The notes under the pieces were generated by a model that made no database searches, was not told the DNA's origin, and saw only the letters and a list, made by a program, of their open reading frames with translations. The translations under genes and the position numbers were made by a program. A stretch of DNA of 64,000 nt from CAYRJD01 sp965247395. Its GTDB lineage: Bacteria; Actinomycetota; Acidimicrobiia; Acidimicrobiales; Poriferisodalaceae. How positions within the stretch are numbered: position 1 is the first letter of the stretch; every line of letters starts with the position of its first letter. The stretch covers positions 1,302,001 through 1,366,000 of the forward strand of contig OZ252012.1 in NCBI GenBank assembly GCA_965247395.1, written 5' to 3'. Shown piece after piece: positions 35,157 through 44,087 of the stretch.

Positions 35157-35792
35157 ATGTCAACGACATCTACAACATCAAAAACATCAACACCGACCGA
35201 CACCGACAAAGAGTTGCTGCGCTTGCATCGGCGAGCTTGCACCGATTTTGCAGCGCGGTTGCGGCTACCGGCGTGGGAGCACCTAACGCTGGAGCTAGCG
35301 CCGCCGTTGGCACCGCGCAGCGTCGCCGACCTGCTGGCGCAAGTAGCAGCCGGAAACCTCAAGGCCGCGGCCGCTCTTTGCGGACAACCAGAGCCTCCGT
35401 CGCCCAAACTTGAAAACTCTCCAGCTGAAGTATCAGTAGAAGTATCGGTAGAAGTAGTAGTCGAGAGCATTCGCACGGTACTTACCGTGGCAGCGGGACT
35501 CACCGGCGAGCTATCACCAGCGGCAAGCGACCTGCTCTGGAACCGAGCGGCGGAGCTAACCGTGCTCGGCTACGACCTGCAACAAGCGATACGCGCGGGG
35601 GCGGGCCTTGATGAGATCTTGGTGGATCGCCTAATAGCCGCCGAACGAGAGCCCCACGTGTGGCCATACCTAGAACCGCTACCCACTGATCTCGGCACCG
35701 TGCCGCTAACACGTTTGCTTGCGCTCACCGGACGTCCGGCTGGCATGTGGGTTGATCCGGCCGATCCCAACTGCGAAACTGGTCAGTGCTAG
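35157..35792 (+). CDS. Protein of unknown function, Thr-rich head
   Basis: I do not recognise this protein. An ATG at 35157 gives 211 residues (MSTTSTTSKTSTPTDTDK); an ATG at 35091 is possible but would translate the upstream repeat. It looks soluble and helical: LLRLHRRACTDFAARLRLPA, RSVADLLAQVAAGNLKAAAA and LLWNRAAELTVLGYDLQQAI. A Val/Glu/Ser tract (VSVEVSVEVVVE) reflects short DNA repeats near 35430-35460. It ends 43 bases before gltX and is probably in the same transcript. Confidence 0.6.
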   Translation: MSTTSTTSKTSTPTDTDKELLRLHRRACTDFAARLRLPAWEHLTLELAPPLAPRSVADLLAQVAAGNLKAAAALCGQPEPPSPKLENSPAEVSVEVSVEVVVESIRTVLTVAAGLTGELSPAASDLLWNRAAELTVLGYDLQQAIRAGAGLDEILVDRLIAAEREPHVWPYLEPLPTDLGTVPLTRLLALTGRPAGMWVDPADPNCETGQC

Positions 35793-35835
35793 CCAAGCAA
35801 AGCTGGCTGTTCCAGCAATCACTTTCGCGAAGCAC

Positions 35836-37236
35836 GTGACGGCTCCGCGGCTGCGCTTTGCGCCCGCACCTACCGGCTATCTACACGTGGGGTCGGCTCG
35901 CACGGCCTTGTTCAACTGGCTCTACGCCCAGCAAACCAACGGCCAGCTATTTCTGCGAATCGAAGACACCAACGCCGCTCTGAACCAACCAGGCCTATAC
36001 GAAAACATCATCGAATCGCTCGACTGGCTTGGCATCACCTTTGAAGGCGATCCCATATTTCAAAGCCAACGCACCGATCTCTACAACGATGCAATCAACG
36101 GCTGGCTAGCCAACGGACTCGCCTATGAGAAGGACGGTGCGGTGTGGTTCACCATGCCCGCCGATGGCCGCACTTCATTTGACGATGTGATTCGCGGGCG
36201 CGTTGAGTTTGACAACACCAACCTCAAAGATTTTGTGGTGCGCCGCAGCGATGGAAGCCCTACATACGTTGTGGCCAACAGCGTTGACGATCTAGACCTT
36301 GACATCACTCACATCATTCGCGGTGAGGACATGCTCAACATCACTCCGCAGGGATTGGCCCTGCGCCACGCTCTCGGTGCTACCGAGCAGCCGGTGTATG
36401 CCCACCTACCGCTCATCGTCAACGAGCAAAAGAAAAAGCTCTCCAAACGCCGCGATGACGTAGCTGTTCGCGACTTTCGTTCGCAAGGGATCCTGGCGCA
36501 GGCGATGAGGAACTACCTGGTGCTGCTGGGCTGGGGTCCATCCGACAACATTGAGGTGCGTCCTATCGATGAGGTAGTCGATCTGTTCCGATTGGAAAAT
36601 GTAGGTGCTAGTTCGGCCGTGTTTGACATGGCAAAGCTGACGGCTATAAACGCCACGTATATCCGGGCGCTGTCGCCAGACGAGTTCGCAGAAGCGATCG
36701 AGCCGTGGGTGCGTCAAACCGACTGGGCCAACAGCTGGCTTACACGCCAGAACAATCAAGATCTGTCGGAGCGTCTAGGTGAGCTTGCTCCGTTAATCCA
36801 GGAGCGCACCAAGTTGCTAGCCGATGCACCCGACCAGATTGCGTTTTTTTTCATTGGTACAGAAAGCACCGTCACCGACAGCGACGCACCGACGCAGGCA
36901 ACACCGTCGGAGACGCAGACGGCACTATCGATTGACGAGGCCGCTTGGAAAAAAGCGACAACCGATACCGAACAGGCCAAAACAATCTTGGCAAAAGCGA
37001 TCGATCTCTACGACAAAGCCGACTGGTCACAACCCGCTAACGAATTCGCCACCCAAGCGCATCAGCAGCTTCGCCAAATTGCGGACGATCTAGAAATCAA
37101 ACTTCGGCTGGTGCAGTTGCCGGTGCGAGTGGCTCTCACGGGTAGCAACGTCGGCCCACCGTTGTTTGAGTCGATGTATCTCCTTGGTCATACAACGACG
37201 CTGGAACGCCTACGCACAGCACTGGCACGGCTGTAA
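35836..37236 (+). CDS. gltX: Glutamyl-tRNA synthetase
   Basis: Charges tRNA-Glu, and probably tRNA-Gln if GatCAB is used, as in most actinobacteria. The start is a GTG at 35836 (MTAPRLRFAPAPTGYLHVGS), giving 466 residues. HIGH-like YLHVGS and KMSKS-like KKLSKRRDD motifs are clear, as are TALFNWLYA, DDVIRGRVEF and HIIRGEDMLNITPQG. An acidic/Thr-rich insert (TVTDSDAPTQATPSETQTAL) sits in the anticodon-binding half. A tRNA-Gln lies 273 bases downstream. The last six codons and stop are part of a duplicated segment. Confidence 0.97.
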   Translation: MTAPRLRFAPAPTGYLHVGSARTALFNWLYAQQTNGQLFLRIEDTNAALNQPGLYENIIESLDWLGITFEGDPIFQSQRTDLYNDAINGWLANGLAYEKDGAVWFTMPADGRTSFDDVIRGRVEFDNTNLKDFVVRRSDGSPTYVVANSVDDLDLDITHIIRGEDMLNITPQGLALRHALGATEQPVYAHLPLIVNEQKKKLSKRRDDVAVRDFRSQGILAQAMRNYLVLLGWGPSDNIEVRPIDEVVDLFRLENVGASSAVFDMAKLTAINATYIRALSPDEFAEAIEPWVRQTDWANSWLTRQNNQDLSERLGELAPLIQERTKLLADAPDQIAFFFIGTESTVTDSDAPTQATPSETQTALSIDEAAWKKATTDTEQAKTILAKAIDLYDKADWSQPANEFATQAHQQLRQIADDLEIKLRLVQLPVRVALTGSNVGPPLFESMYLLGHTTTLERLRTALARL

Positions 37237-37329
37237 GCCCGTTGCTAGAGCTGCGGTCGTTTATTGCCTGGCGGTTAGCAGCACGGTAGGCAACTGGCAC
37301 GGCTGTAAGCCCGTTGCTAGAACTGCGGT
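37221..37329. repeat. 37-bp direct repeat spanning the gltX stop codon
   Basis: The segment 37221-37257, including the last gltX codons, its TAA and following bases, recurs at 37293-37329 with one mismatch, 72 bp downstream. The core word is CACGGCTGTAAGCCCGTTGC. Confidence 0.95.
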
Positions 37330-37353
37330 GGCTCGCAATCGAATAGCTACCAT

Positions 37354-37488
37354 GTTGCTTCGTCGGGCTGTGCAAACAGCCCGAGCTGTTGCTTCGTCGG
37401 GCTGTGCAAACAGCCCGAGCTGTTGCTTCGTCGGGCTGTGCAAACAGCCCGAGCTACTGGTTCGTCAGCTGCGCAAACAGCCCGAAAT
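37354..37488. repeat. Array of 34-bp hairpin units before tRNA-Gln
   Basis: Three identical 34-bp units start at 37354, 37388 and 37422, with a decayed fourth to about 37488. Each contains the perfect inverted repeat CGGGCTGT-GCAA-ACAGCCCG, an 8-bp stem closed by a GNRA-type tetraloop. Unlike CRISPR, there are no unique spacers. The array ends 21 bases before the tRNA gene. Confidence 0.95.
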
Positions 37489-37509
37489 GCGCAGCGCTTT
37501 CGATCCCGA

Positions 37510-37581
37510 TCGGGGATGGTGTAATTGGTAACACAACTGGTTCTGGTCCAGTCATTGGGGGTTCGAGTCCTCCTCCCCGAA
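37510..37581 (+). tRNA. tRNA-Gln (anticodon CTG)
   Basis: Cloverleaf on the plus strand: acceptor TCGGGGA/TCCCCGA, anticodon stem ACTGG/CCAGT with loop TTCTGGT, T-loop GGTTCGAGTCC. The 3' CCA is not encoded. Confidence 0.93.
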
Positions 37582-37694
37582 CACACTTCGCCACCTAACT
37601 TTTGTGTCAATCTTTGTATTGCGCTGCGCACCTGCTAACTTGCGCTAGCTAATCCAGTCTTCAAACCAACCTGCTGTCCAAAGGGGGCAAACGA

Positions 37695-38456
37695 GTGGCA
37701 TTGCTAGAAGTCGCAGACATCTCTGTCCAGTTCGGTGGCATTCGTGCCTTGGATGATTTGTCCTTCAATCTCGAAGAGGGACAGATCCTCGGACTGATCG
37801 GTCCTAACGGTGCTGGCAAGACGACCTTGTTCAACGTCGTCAGCCGCATCTACGACCCCACCGCAGGCTCCATTACTTTCGACGGCAATGACCTGCTTGC
37901 AAAGCGAGCACACGCCATCAGCGATTTCGGTATTTATCGCACTTTCCAAAACTTGGCGCTGTGGCCAGGCATGACCGTGCTTGAAAATGTCATGGTGGGC
38001 GACCACACCCGCACCAAGGCCAACTTCTTTACCGCCGCATTTGGCATCGGGACTCGTAAAGAAGAGCGTGACCTGAGGCGACGGGCATGGGATGCACTTG
38101 AGGAGCTCGACCTGCTTGAGTACGCCTATCACCCAGCCGCGGGTCTGCCCTTCGGCACGCTCAAACGCATTGAATTATCACGAGCACTCATTGCCAACCC
38201 TCGCCTGATCATGCTGGACGAGCCTGCTTCGGGTCTCACCCATCGAGAAGTCGACTCCTTGGCTCAAGACATCAAAGACCTACGAGACCGGCACAACCTC
38301 ACCGTGCTACTGGTGGAACACCACATGCGCATGGTGCTAAACATCAGCGAGCAGTTGGTGGTGCTTAACTTCGGCCGCAAGATTGCCGACGGCCATCCAG
38401 ACCAAGTTCGTACCCAACCAGAAGTGATTGAGGCCTACCTGGGGAGTTCTTCATGA
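37695..38456 (+). CDS. livG: Branched-chain amino acid ABC transporter ATP-binding protein LivG
   Basis: One of two ATPases of the Liv-type importer. 253 residues: Walker A GPNGAGKTT, Walker B RLIMLDEP, and a signature loop FGTLKRIELSRAL that departs from LSGGQ as is usual for LivG; the C-terminus ends with VIEAYLGSS, the LivG/LivF hallmark. GTG start with AGGGGG upstream. Its stop overlaps livF by four bases. First gene of a seven-gene transporter cluster running to 46048. Confidence 0.95.
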   Translation: MALLEVADISVQFGGIRALDDLSFNLEEGQILGLIGPNGAGKTTLFNVVSRIYDPTAGSITFDGNDLLAKRAHAISDFGIYRTFQNLALWPGMTVLENVMVGDHTRTKANFFTAAFGIGTRKEERDLRRRAWDALEELDLLEYAYHPAAGLPFGTLKRIELSRALIANPRLIMLDEPASGLTHREVDSLAQDIKDLRDRHNLTVLLVEHHMRMVLNISEQLVVLNFGRKIADGHPDQVRTQPEVIEAYLGSSS

Positions 38457-39211
38457 CCGACACCGCTACTAACTCAGCCGCCACTACGGACAGCCAAAAC
38501 TCCGAGCCGATACTTAAGGTCATTGACCTGCACGCCAGCTACGGCGTCGTGCAGGTACTGCGTGGTCTCGACTTTGAAGTGCCGCAGGGCGAAGTCGTAG
38601 TGGTTTTGGGTGCCAACGGTGCTGGCAAAACCACCACGCTGCGTGCCATTTGCAACATGCTCAACACCAGCGGATCGATCCTGTTTGACGGCAAAGAAAT
38701 CATCCGCTCCAAAACCGCAGACATCGTGCGCCAAGGGATGGCACACGTGCCGCAAGGGCGTGGCACATTCCCTGAACTGTCAGTGATTGACAATATGCGC
38801 ATAGGCGCCTATGTCCGTAACGACAAACGTGTTGGCGAAGACATAGATCGCTGGTTTGACATCTTTCCGCGACTAAAAGAGCGTCGTAGCCAGCTAGCCG
38901 GTTCGCTGTCGGGTGGTGAGCAACAGATGCTCGCCGTCGCTCGAGCGATGATGAGCGACCCTCGCTTGCTACTGCTGGATGAGCCTTCGCTCGGCTTAGC
39001 GCCGCTAATCATTGAAGACCTGTTTGAGCGTTTCTCAGCTCTAAGCAAAGAAGCCGGCCTCACCCTGTTGCTGGTGGAACAAAACGCAAACCTGGCGCTG
39101 GATATGGCGCAGTATGCATATGTAATTGAGAGCGGGGAAATTGCGCTCTCTGGTCCGGCCGAAAAGCTAAAGAACGATCCTGCAGTGCAGGAAGCGTATC
39201 TAGGCGCCTAA
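38453..39211 (+). CDS. livF: Branched-chain amino acid ABC transporter ATP-binding protein LivF
   Basis: Second ATPase of the importer. 252 residues: Walker A GANGAGKTT, signature LSGGEQQMLAVARAM, Walker B LLLLDEPSLGLAP, and terminal VQEAYLGA typical of LivF. Overlaps the livG stop by ATGA. A 20-residue Thr/Asn/Ser head precedes the conserved ILKVIDLHASYGVVQVLRGL. Confidence 0.95.
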   Translation: MTDTATNSAATTDSQNSEPILKVIDLHASYGVVQVLRGLDFEVPQGEVVVVLGANGAGKTTTLRAICNMLNTSGSILFDGKEIIRSKTADIVRQGMAHVPQGRGTFPELSVIDNMRIGAYVRNDKRVGEDIDRWFDIFPRLKERRSQLAGSLSGGEQQMLAVARAMMSDPRLLLLDEPSLGLAPLIIEDLFERFSALSKEAGLTLLLVEQNANLALDMAQYAYVIESGEIALSGPAEKLKNDPAVQEAYLGA

Positions 39212-39233
39212 ACCCAAGGGGATAAGAAATACC

Positions 39234-40184
39234 GTGAATTGGAACTTTGAAATCCTCCCGGATTTCATTATTAACGGTCTTAAAGATGGCGCCGTCTATG
39301 CAGCCGTAGCGCTGGCACTGGTGATCATCTTTAAGGCAACCACGCTCATCAACTTCGCCACCGGTGAGTTGGCGATGCTTGGAGCGTTCTTTGCGTACGT
39401 GCTCAACGTCGAACAGGGATGGTGGCTATTCCTCTCGATCTTGGTGGCGATGATCGTCAGCGGCGGCATCGGCATGCTCATAGAACGAGCCCTAGTCAGA
39501 CCCTTCGACCCGACGGACCACTTACCTGTGGTACTAATCACGTTGGGTCTGTTTTTGATGCTCAACGCTGTGGCTGGCGACATCTGGAATTACCAGGTGC
39601 GTCAAGTCAACAACCCGTTTGGCACCTTCCCAAGCTGGATTCCAAACGTCGGGGGCGAATCGTTCGTAGAGGTCTTGGGCGCACGATTGCACTACCAGAC
39701 GATCGGCATCTGGATTTCGCTAGCAGTGGCACTAATCCTGCTAGCACTCGTCCTTAACAAAACCAAGCTGGGTCTCTCCTTTAGAGCGGTTTCTTCAAAC
39801 ACAGAGTCAGCAAGACTTGTCGGAGTAAACACCGGGCGCACGCTCGGGTTTGGCTGGGCTCTGGCTTCGGTCTTCGGAACCCTGGGTGCCGCTTTGGTAG
39901 CGCCCTCGCTAGGTGGGGTAAACCCAAACATGATGGCGTTCATACTTATCTACGCCTTAGCCGGTGCCGCACTTGGAGGCCTAGACAGCCTCGGTGGAGC
40001 GGTCATCGGAGGCCTCCTCGTGGGGCTTATCAAATCGGTGCTGGTTAGTTGGTTCGGCGTGGTGGTGCTGGGCCAGAGCTACTTTTCGATCCTCCAGCTC
40101 GCCGTTGCATTCTTACTGATCTTGATTGTGTTGCTATTCCGTCCATCTGGCCTCTTCGGTACTCGCCAGATTGAGCGGATCTAG
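39234..40184 (+). CDS. livH: Branched-chain amino acid ABC transporter permease LivH (first copy)
   Basis: Membrane permease of 316 residues with eight or so hydrophobic segments and the family patterns INGLKDGAVYAAVALALVII, NFATGELAMLGAFFAYVL, SSNTESARLVGVNTGRTLGF and LGGLDSLGGAVIGGLLVGLI. GTG start with AAGGGG upstream. Works with the LivM that follows by 27 bases. A second LivH lies at 41924. Confidence 0.94.
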   Translation: MNWNFEILPDFIINGLKDGAVYAAVALALVIIFKATTLINFATGELAMLGAFFAYVLNVEQGWWLFLSILVAMIVSGGIGMLIERALVRPFDPTDHLPVVLITLGLFLMLNAVAGDIWNYQVRQVNNPFGTFPSWIPNVGGESFVEVLGARLHYQTIGIWISLAVALILLALVLNKTKLGLSFRAVSSNTESARLVGVNTGRTLGFGWALASVFGTLGAALVAPSLGGVNPNMMAFILIYALAGAALGGLDSLGGAVIGGLLVGLIKSVLVSWFGVVVLGQSYFSILQLAVAFLLILIVLLFRPSGLFGTRQIERI

Positions 40185-40211
40185 TACGGACGACTAAGAG
40201 GAGATAACTAA

Positions 40212-41864
40212 ATGAGTTCACCGCTGCTTGTCGTCGAAAAAGGCGCTGCACAACACAAACAAATTCGTTTTATAGGCATCGGCTATGCACTTGCCATAGC
40301 GATCCTGATCCCGCTGGTGCTGGAACCATTCGAGATCGGCAAGATGAACCGCGCTCTAGTGATGAGCGTGGCGATCTTGGCGGTCAACCTGGTTGTCGGC
40401 TTCAACGGCATGCTCGCACTTGGGCACTCAGCGTTTATGGGCGTCGGAGCGTTTGTAACTGCTTCGATGATCCAAGACGAAGGCTGGGATTACTGGATGA
40501 TTATTCCGGTAGTCCTGCTAGCCGGATTCCTGCTCGGGATAGTGGTCGGCCTGCCGGCTTTACGAGTCAAAGGCTTATATTTGGCCTTGGTCACTATCGC
40601 CCAAGCGGCCGTATTCCCGACGCTTGTAAACATCGATGAGTTGGGCATCGCTGCACGAACGGGCGGTCCGAATGGACGTGACGTTCTTGAAGAGGTCGAC
40701 CGGCCGAGCTTCTTGGAATGGTTGCCTGGCGTAGACGGGGCACGCGGTGCCAACGCTTACCGCTACTGGATCTTGTTGCTGATGACAGTCATCGTCTTGA
40801 TGCTGATTCGAAACATCATGCGCTCTCGCCCCGGGCGAGCGGTTCTCGCTATCCGCGACAATCCGGCCGGTGCTGCTGTCTATGGCATCAACTTGCCGAT
40901 TTACCGCACAGCAAACTTTGCGCTTAGTTCGTCACTGGGATCACTCGCTGGCCTGATGTGGTGCTTGGACAAGGACTTCGTGGCTGGCCAGGACTTCACC
41001 TTCTTGCTAGCAATTGACCTCATCATCGGTTTGGTGATCGGTGGTGTTGCGACTTTGCAAGGGTCACTGCTAGGCGGTTTGTTTGTGGTGTGGGTACGAG
41101 ACCTAACCAAGCGCATATCTATTCCGCTGGGTTTCTACACCCTTGATGGCAACGGTCCTTTGTCCGCCGCCATCTTCGGTCTCATACTGATTATGTTCAC
41201 GTTCTTTGCGCCCGGTGGTTTGGCTTCGATGATTACCGCGGTACAAACCAAGATTCTTCGCGTAATCCCGCTGACGCCGGACGGAGACCCGATTGCGTCG
41301 GCTGCAGACAGCGACCCAGGACCCACCTCCACCCGCCACGTTTGGGCAATACGGTTTGCGTTGATTGGTCCGGTAGCTCTTGTCGTCGGTTGGGTGCTAA
41401 CCAACATCGACAACCTCATCATCGGTGTGATTGCTTTCGCTCTCCGATTCGCCATTGTGGTTCTCGCCCCAGTTGCAGTGTTTGTCGGAGCGAATGAATG
41501 GCGCGCGGCACGAGCAGGCAAACGTGGCAGTGACGAGCAAACAAAGGTGGCTGAAACGCGCGGCCGAACCGCCGCTCTTATCGGGATTCTGAGCTTCGCC
41601 TACTTCCAGACGTATGCGCTCAACGTTGCTCTTATGTCGCATCACGCAGGCCATCTAGCTCGTGTAGCTGAGAACAGCACCAAAGAACCCATCACCGTGG
41701 GTTGGTGGTTGTTCTTTTACGGCAGTCAGACGAACCTAGCCATAGTGCTGAGCGCTATCAGCGTATTAGCCACGCTGATGATTGGCTATCGACTGTTCTT
41801 GCAGGGTGACGGCACCATGATGGGATCTGACGCTGCCAAGACACCCGCTAACGCTGGCAACTAA
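40212..41864 (+). CDS. livM: ABC transporter permease LivM with ~190-residue C-terminal membrane extension
   Basis: The first ~350 residues are a normal LivM permease: NLVVGFNGMLALGHSAFMGV, VGLPALRVKGLYLALVTIAQ, AVLAIRDNPAGAAVYGINLP and FFAPGGLASM. A further ~190 residues follow, with about four extra membrane segments (IRFALIGPVALVVGWVLT, ALRFAIVVLAPVAVFVGA, TAALIGILSFAYFQTYAL, NLAIVLSAISVLATLMIG). Ordinary LivM ends near residue 350, so this is a fusion or extension of unknown role. AGGAG before the ATG. Confidence 0.92.
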   Translation: MSSPLLVVEKGAAQHKQIRFIGIGYALAIAILIPLVLEPFEIGKMNRALVMSVAILAVNLVVGFNGMLALGHSAFMGVGAFVTASMIQDEGWDYWMIIPVVLLAGFLLGIVVGLPALRVKGLYLALVTIAQAAVFPTLVNIDELGIAARTGGPNGRDVLEEVDRPSFLEWLPGVDGARGANAYRYWILLLMTVIVLMLIRNIMRSRPGRAVLAIRDNPAGAAVYGINLPIYRTANFALSSSLGSLAGLMWCLDKDFVAGQDFTFLLAIDLIIGLVIGGVATLQGSLLGGLFVVWVRDLTKRISIPLGFYTLDGNGPLSAAIFGLILIMFTFFAPGGLASMITAVQTKILRVIPLTPDGDPIASAADSDPGPTSTRHVWAIRFALIGPVALVVGWVLTNIDNLIIGVIAFALRFAIVVLAPVAVFVGANEWRAARAGKRGSDEQTKVAETRGRTAALIGILSFAYFQTYALNVALMSHHAGHLARVAENSTKEPITVGWWLFFYGSQTNLAIVLSAISVLATLMIGYRLFLQGDGTMMGSDAAKTPANAGN

Positions 41865-41923
41865 ATCGGCTAACAAATAGCCGCCGGCGCGGCTTGTTAT
41901 CCAGCTAGAGCCAACGGGTAGGT

Positions 41924-42871
41924 ATGGACTGGACATTGCTGTTGCAGCGCATCTTTGATGCTCTGCTCAACGGCGCCATCTATTCATCGCTAGCCCTGGC
42001 GCTAGTTATCATCTATCGCTCAACCGGCCTGCTGAATTTCGCCCAAGGTGAGATGGCCACCTTCAGCGCCTACATCGCATTCGTGCTGCTGGTTGGTCCC
42101 GCACCCGGACTGAAGGGTGGCGGCATTGCAGATTTGATACCTGGCGTTCCGTTATCGGTACCACTAGCTCTGATAGCCGCCGTGCTCTTTGGAACGCTGG
42201 CAGGAGCATTCACCGAACGCGTGATGATTCAGCCGCTGGGCGATGCTCCCGAGTTGGCCTTGGTGAACGTAACCATCGGACTGCTGCTAGGAATAAACGC
42301 TCTCACCGCAGCACTTTGGGGCACCGGACCGCGTTTGTTCCCCGCGGTGTTCCCCGCCGACCCCGACGATTTCATTGGCATCGCCGGTGCACGCCTGCGG
42401 TTCTCCACTATTGGCACTTGGCTAACGCTGGGCTTGCTGCTGATTTTGCTTTTGCTACTGTTGAAGCACACCAAGATTGGGCTGGCATTTCGAGCCGTCT
42501 CAAGCGACAAACACAGCTCCGAACTGCTAGGCCTGCGCGCCAACCGCATCTTGACCTACGGCTGGGCTCTGGCTGCCACACTTGGGGCACTCGCTGCCAC
42601 TCTCAGTGCGAACACGGTTTTGCTTGAACCAAATTTGATGTTGCGCGTGCTCATATATGCCTTTACGGCTGCCACCCTTGGCGGACTGGACTCACCCAAA
42701 GGGGCGTTGGTTGGCGGAGTAATAGTTGGGCTGAGCGAAACCTTGATCCCGGCATACGTACCGTTCATCGGCTTTGAGCTAAGCGTCGTTCCGCCCCTGT
42801 TAGCGATGGTGGTCGTGCTATTTGTGCGGCCATCTGGATTGTTCGGCACCGCTCGGCTGGAGCGCGTATGA
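41924..42871 (+). CDS. Branched-chain amino acid ABC transporter permease LivH (second copy)
   Basis: A second LivH-type permease of 315 residues: LLNGAIYSSLALALVIIYRS, LLNFAQGEMATFSAYIAFVL, SSDKHSSELLGLRANRILTY, LGGLDSPKGALVGGVIVGLS. It is clearly diverged from the copy at 39234, so the pair is not a recent duplication. Overlaps the following LivM by ATGA. The cluster thus has two permease pairs for one ATPase pair, suggesting alternative heteromers or two substrates. Confidence 0.93.
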   Translation: MDWTLLLQRIFDALLNGAIYSSLALALVIIYRSTGLLNFAQGEMATFSAYIAFVLLVGPAPGLKGGGIADLIPGVPLSVPLALIAAVLFGTLAGAFTERVMIQPLGDAPELALVNVTIGLLLGINALTAALWGTGPRLFPAVFPADPDDFIGIAGARLRFSTIGTWLTLGLLLILLLLLLKHTKIGLAFRAVSSDKHSSELLGLRANRILTYGWALAATLGALAATLSANTVLLEPNLMLRVLIYAFTAATLGGLDSPKGALVGGVIVGLSETLIPAYVPFIGFELSVVPPLLAMVVVLFVRPSGLFGTARLERV

Positions 42872-43935
42872 CCTCGCTTGATGTCACCTTTGAACTAGGA
42901 GGCCGTTCACGCAGCCCGCGTGAACCGTGGAATCAACCAGCGCGGCTTTCCCCGTGGGTCTGGGCGATCACCGCCGCTCTCGCGGTCTATCTAGCGGTGC
43001 TGCCTTTTGTTTACAACGTCACACAGCTGCGGCAAGTCTCGCAAATAGCTATTTCTGTGTTGGCTGTGTTAGGAGTGAATCTCGCCACCGGCTACGGCGG
43101 AATGATCAGCCTGGGCCACGGTGTGTTTGTGGCAGCTGGAGCATTCGCTACCGGTTACTACGTAGACAACTGGTCGCTGCCATGGCTGATTGCAATCGTG
43201 CTAGGCGCCATTTCTGCCGGGCTAGTTGGTGCGGTGGTTTCTCTGCCTGCATTGCGCATTCGTGGCATTCATCTGGCATTGGTCACGCTTTGCCTTGCCA
43301 TTGCGTTTCAGCCGATAGCAAAGCGTTTCCCAACCATTTCAGGTGGGGTGAGTGGGCGGGCGATTAGTGCAACCTTTGACGCGCCCGGTTGGTGGCCAGC
43401 CAGCGGCAGCACAGCTAATGCCTCCTACCGCTACGTGTTTTGCCTGCTGGTGGTTGGCATCGCCATCTGGCTCACCTGGAATGTCATCAACTCGCGAGCC
43501 GGCCGCTCAATGCAGGCAATGAGAGATGACCCCACCGCGGGAGCGATCTACGGCATCAACCTGGTGAGAACCCGCGTCGCAACCTTCACCGTTAGCGCCA
43601 CCTTGGCGGGACTAGCAGGCGCTTTGGGAGTGGTGCTGGTGCCGTTTGTATCGCAGTCAAACTTTCCGGCGCAGGAGTCGTTGATTCTCTACGCCACAGC
43701 GGTGATCGGTGGACTGGGATTTATCTGGGGTTCGGTGCTGGGCGTGGTAGCGCGCGAGCTGCTGAGCTGGGTTGGTTCGTTGTTTGCACGCATTGACGGC
43801 CGCGGTGTGGCAAGCGAAGTGTTTGACCTGCTTGATGACGAAGCGCTGGTATTTGGTTTTGGGCTGATCCTGCTGACTTTCGTGTTTCCACGTGGCCTAG
43901 CGGGGCTCTTTGCACGCCGCAAACCGCGCAAGTAG
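42868..43935 (+). CDS. Branched-chain amino acid ABC transporter permease LivM (second copy)
   Basis: A 355-residue LivM of normal length: NLATGYGGMISLGHGVFVAA, VSLPALRIRGIHLALVTLCL, QAMRDDPTAGAIYGINLVRT and FGLILLTFVFPRGLAGLFAR. Unlike the first LivM it lacks the C-terminal extension. Coupled to the second LivH. Confidence 0.93.
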   Translation: MTSLDVTFELGGRSRSPREPWNQPARLSPWVWAITAALAVYLAVLPFVYNVTQLRQVSQIAISVLAVLGVNLATGYGGMISLGHGVFVAAGAFATGYYVDNWSLPWLIAIVLGAISAGLVGAVVSLPALRIRGIHLALVTLCLAIAFQPIAKRFPTISGGVSGRAISATFDAPGWWPASGSTANASYRYVFCLLVVGIAIWLTWNVINSRAGRSMQAMRDDPTAGAIYGINLVRTRVATFTVSATLAGLAGALGVVLVPFVSQSNFPAQESLILYATAVIGGLGFIWGSVLGVVARELLSWVGSLFARIDGRGVASEVFDLLDDEALVFGFGLILLTFVFPRGLAGLFARRKPRK

Positions 43936-44027
43936 CTCGACGACTGCACCAGCCCTATCGGCATCAGTAGACAAAATTGCTGGACGGCATCGGTGGACGG
44001 AACTGTTGGACGGCATGCAACGATGAA

Positions 44028-44087
44028 TCACCAAACTGCGCCTGGAACAAGGATCGAGTCGGCTGCCGCTAAGCAACCTCCTTTGGG
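44028..44087 (+). pseudogene. 3'-end remnant of a lost binding-protein paralogue
   Basis: These 60 bases match the 3' end of the intact binding-protein gene (46003-46062) at 54 positions. They would encode SPNCAWNKDRVGCR and the same TAA, against SPNCAWDKDRGGCR in the intact gene. No matching coding sequence is seen upstream of it, so the rest of the paralogue appears deleted. Confidence 0.85.

Noticed and set aside
37354..37488. CRISPR array
   Set aside because: The 34-bp units are directly tandem with no unique spacers, and no cas genes are present.
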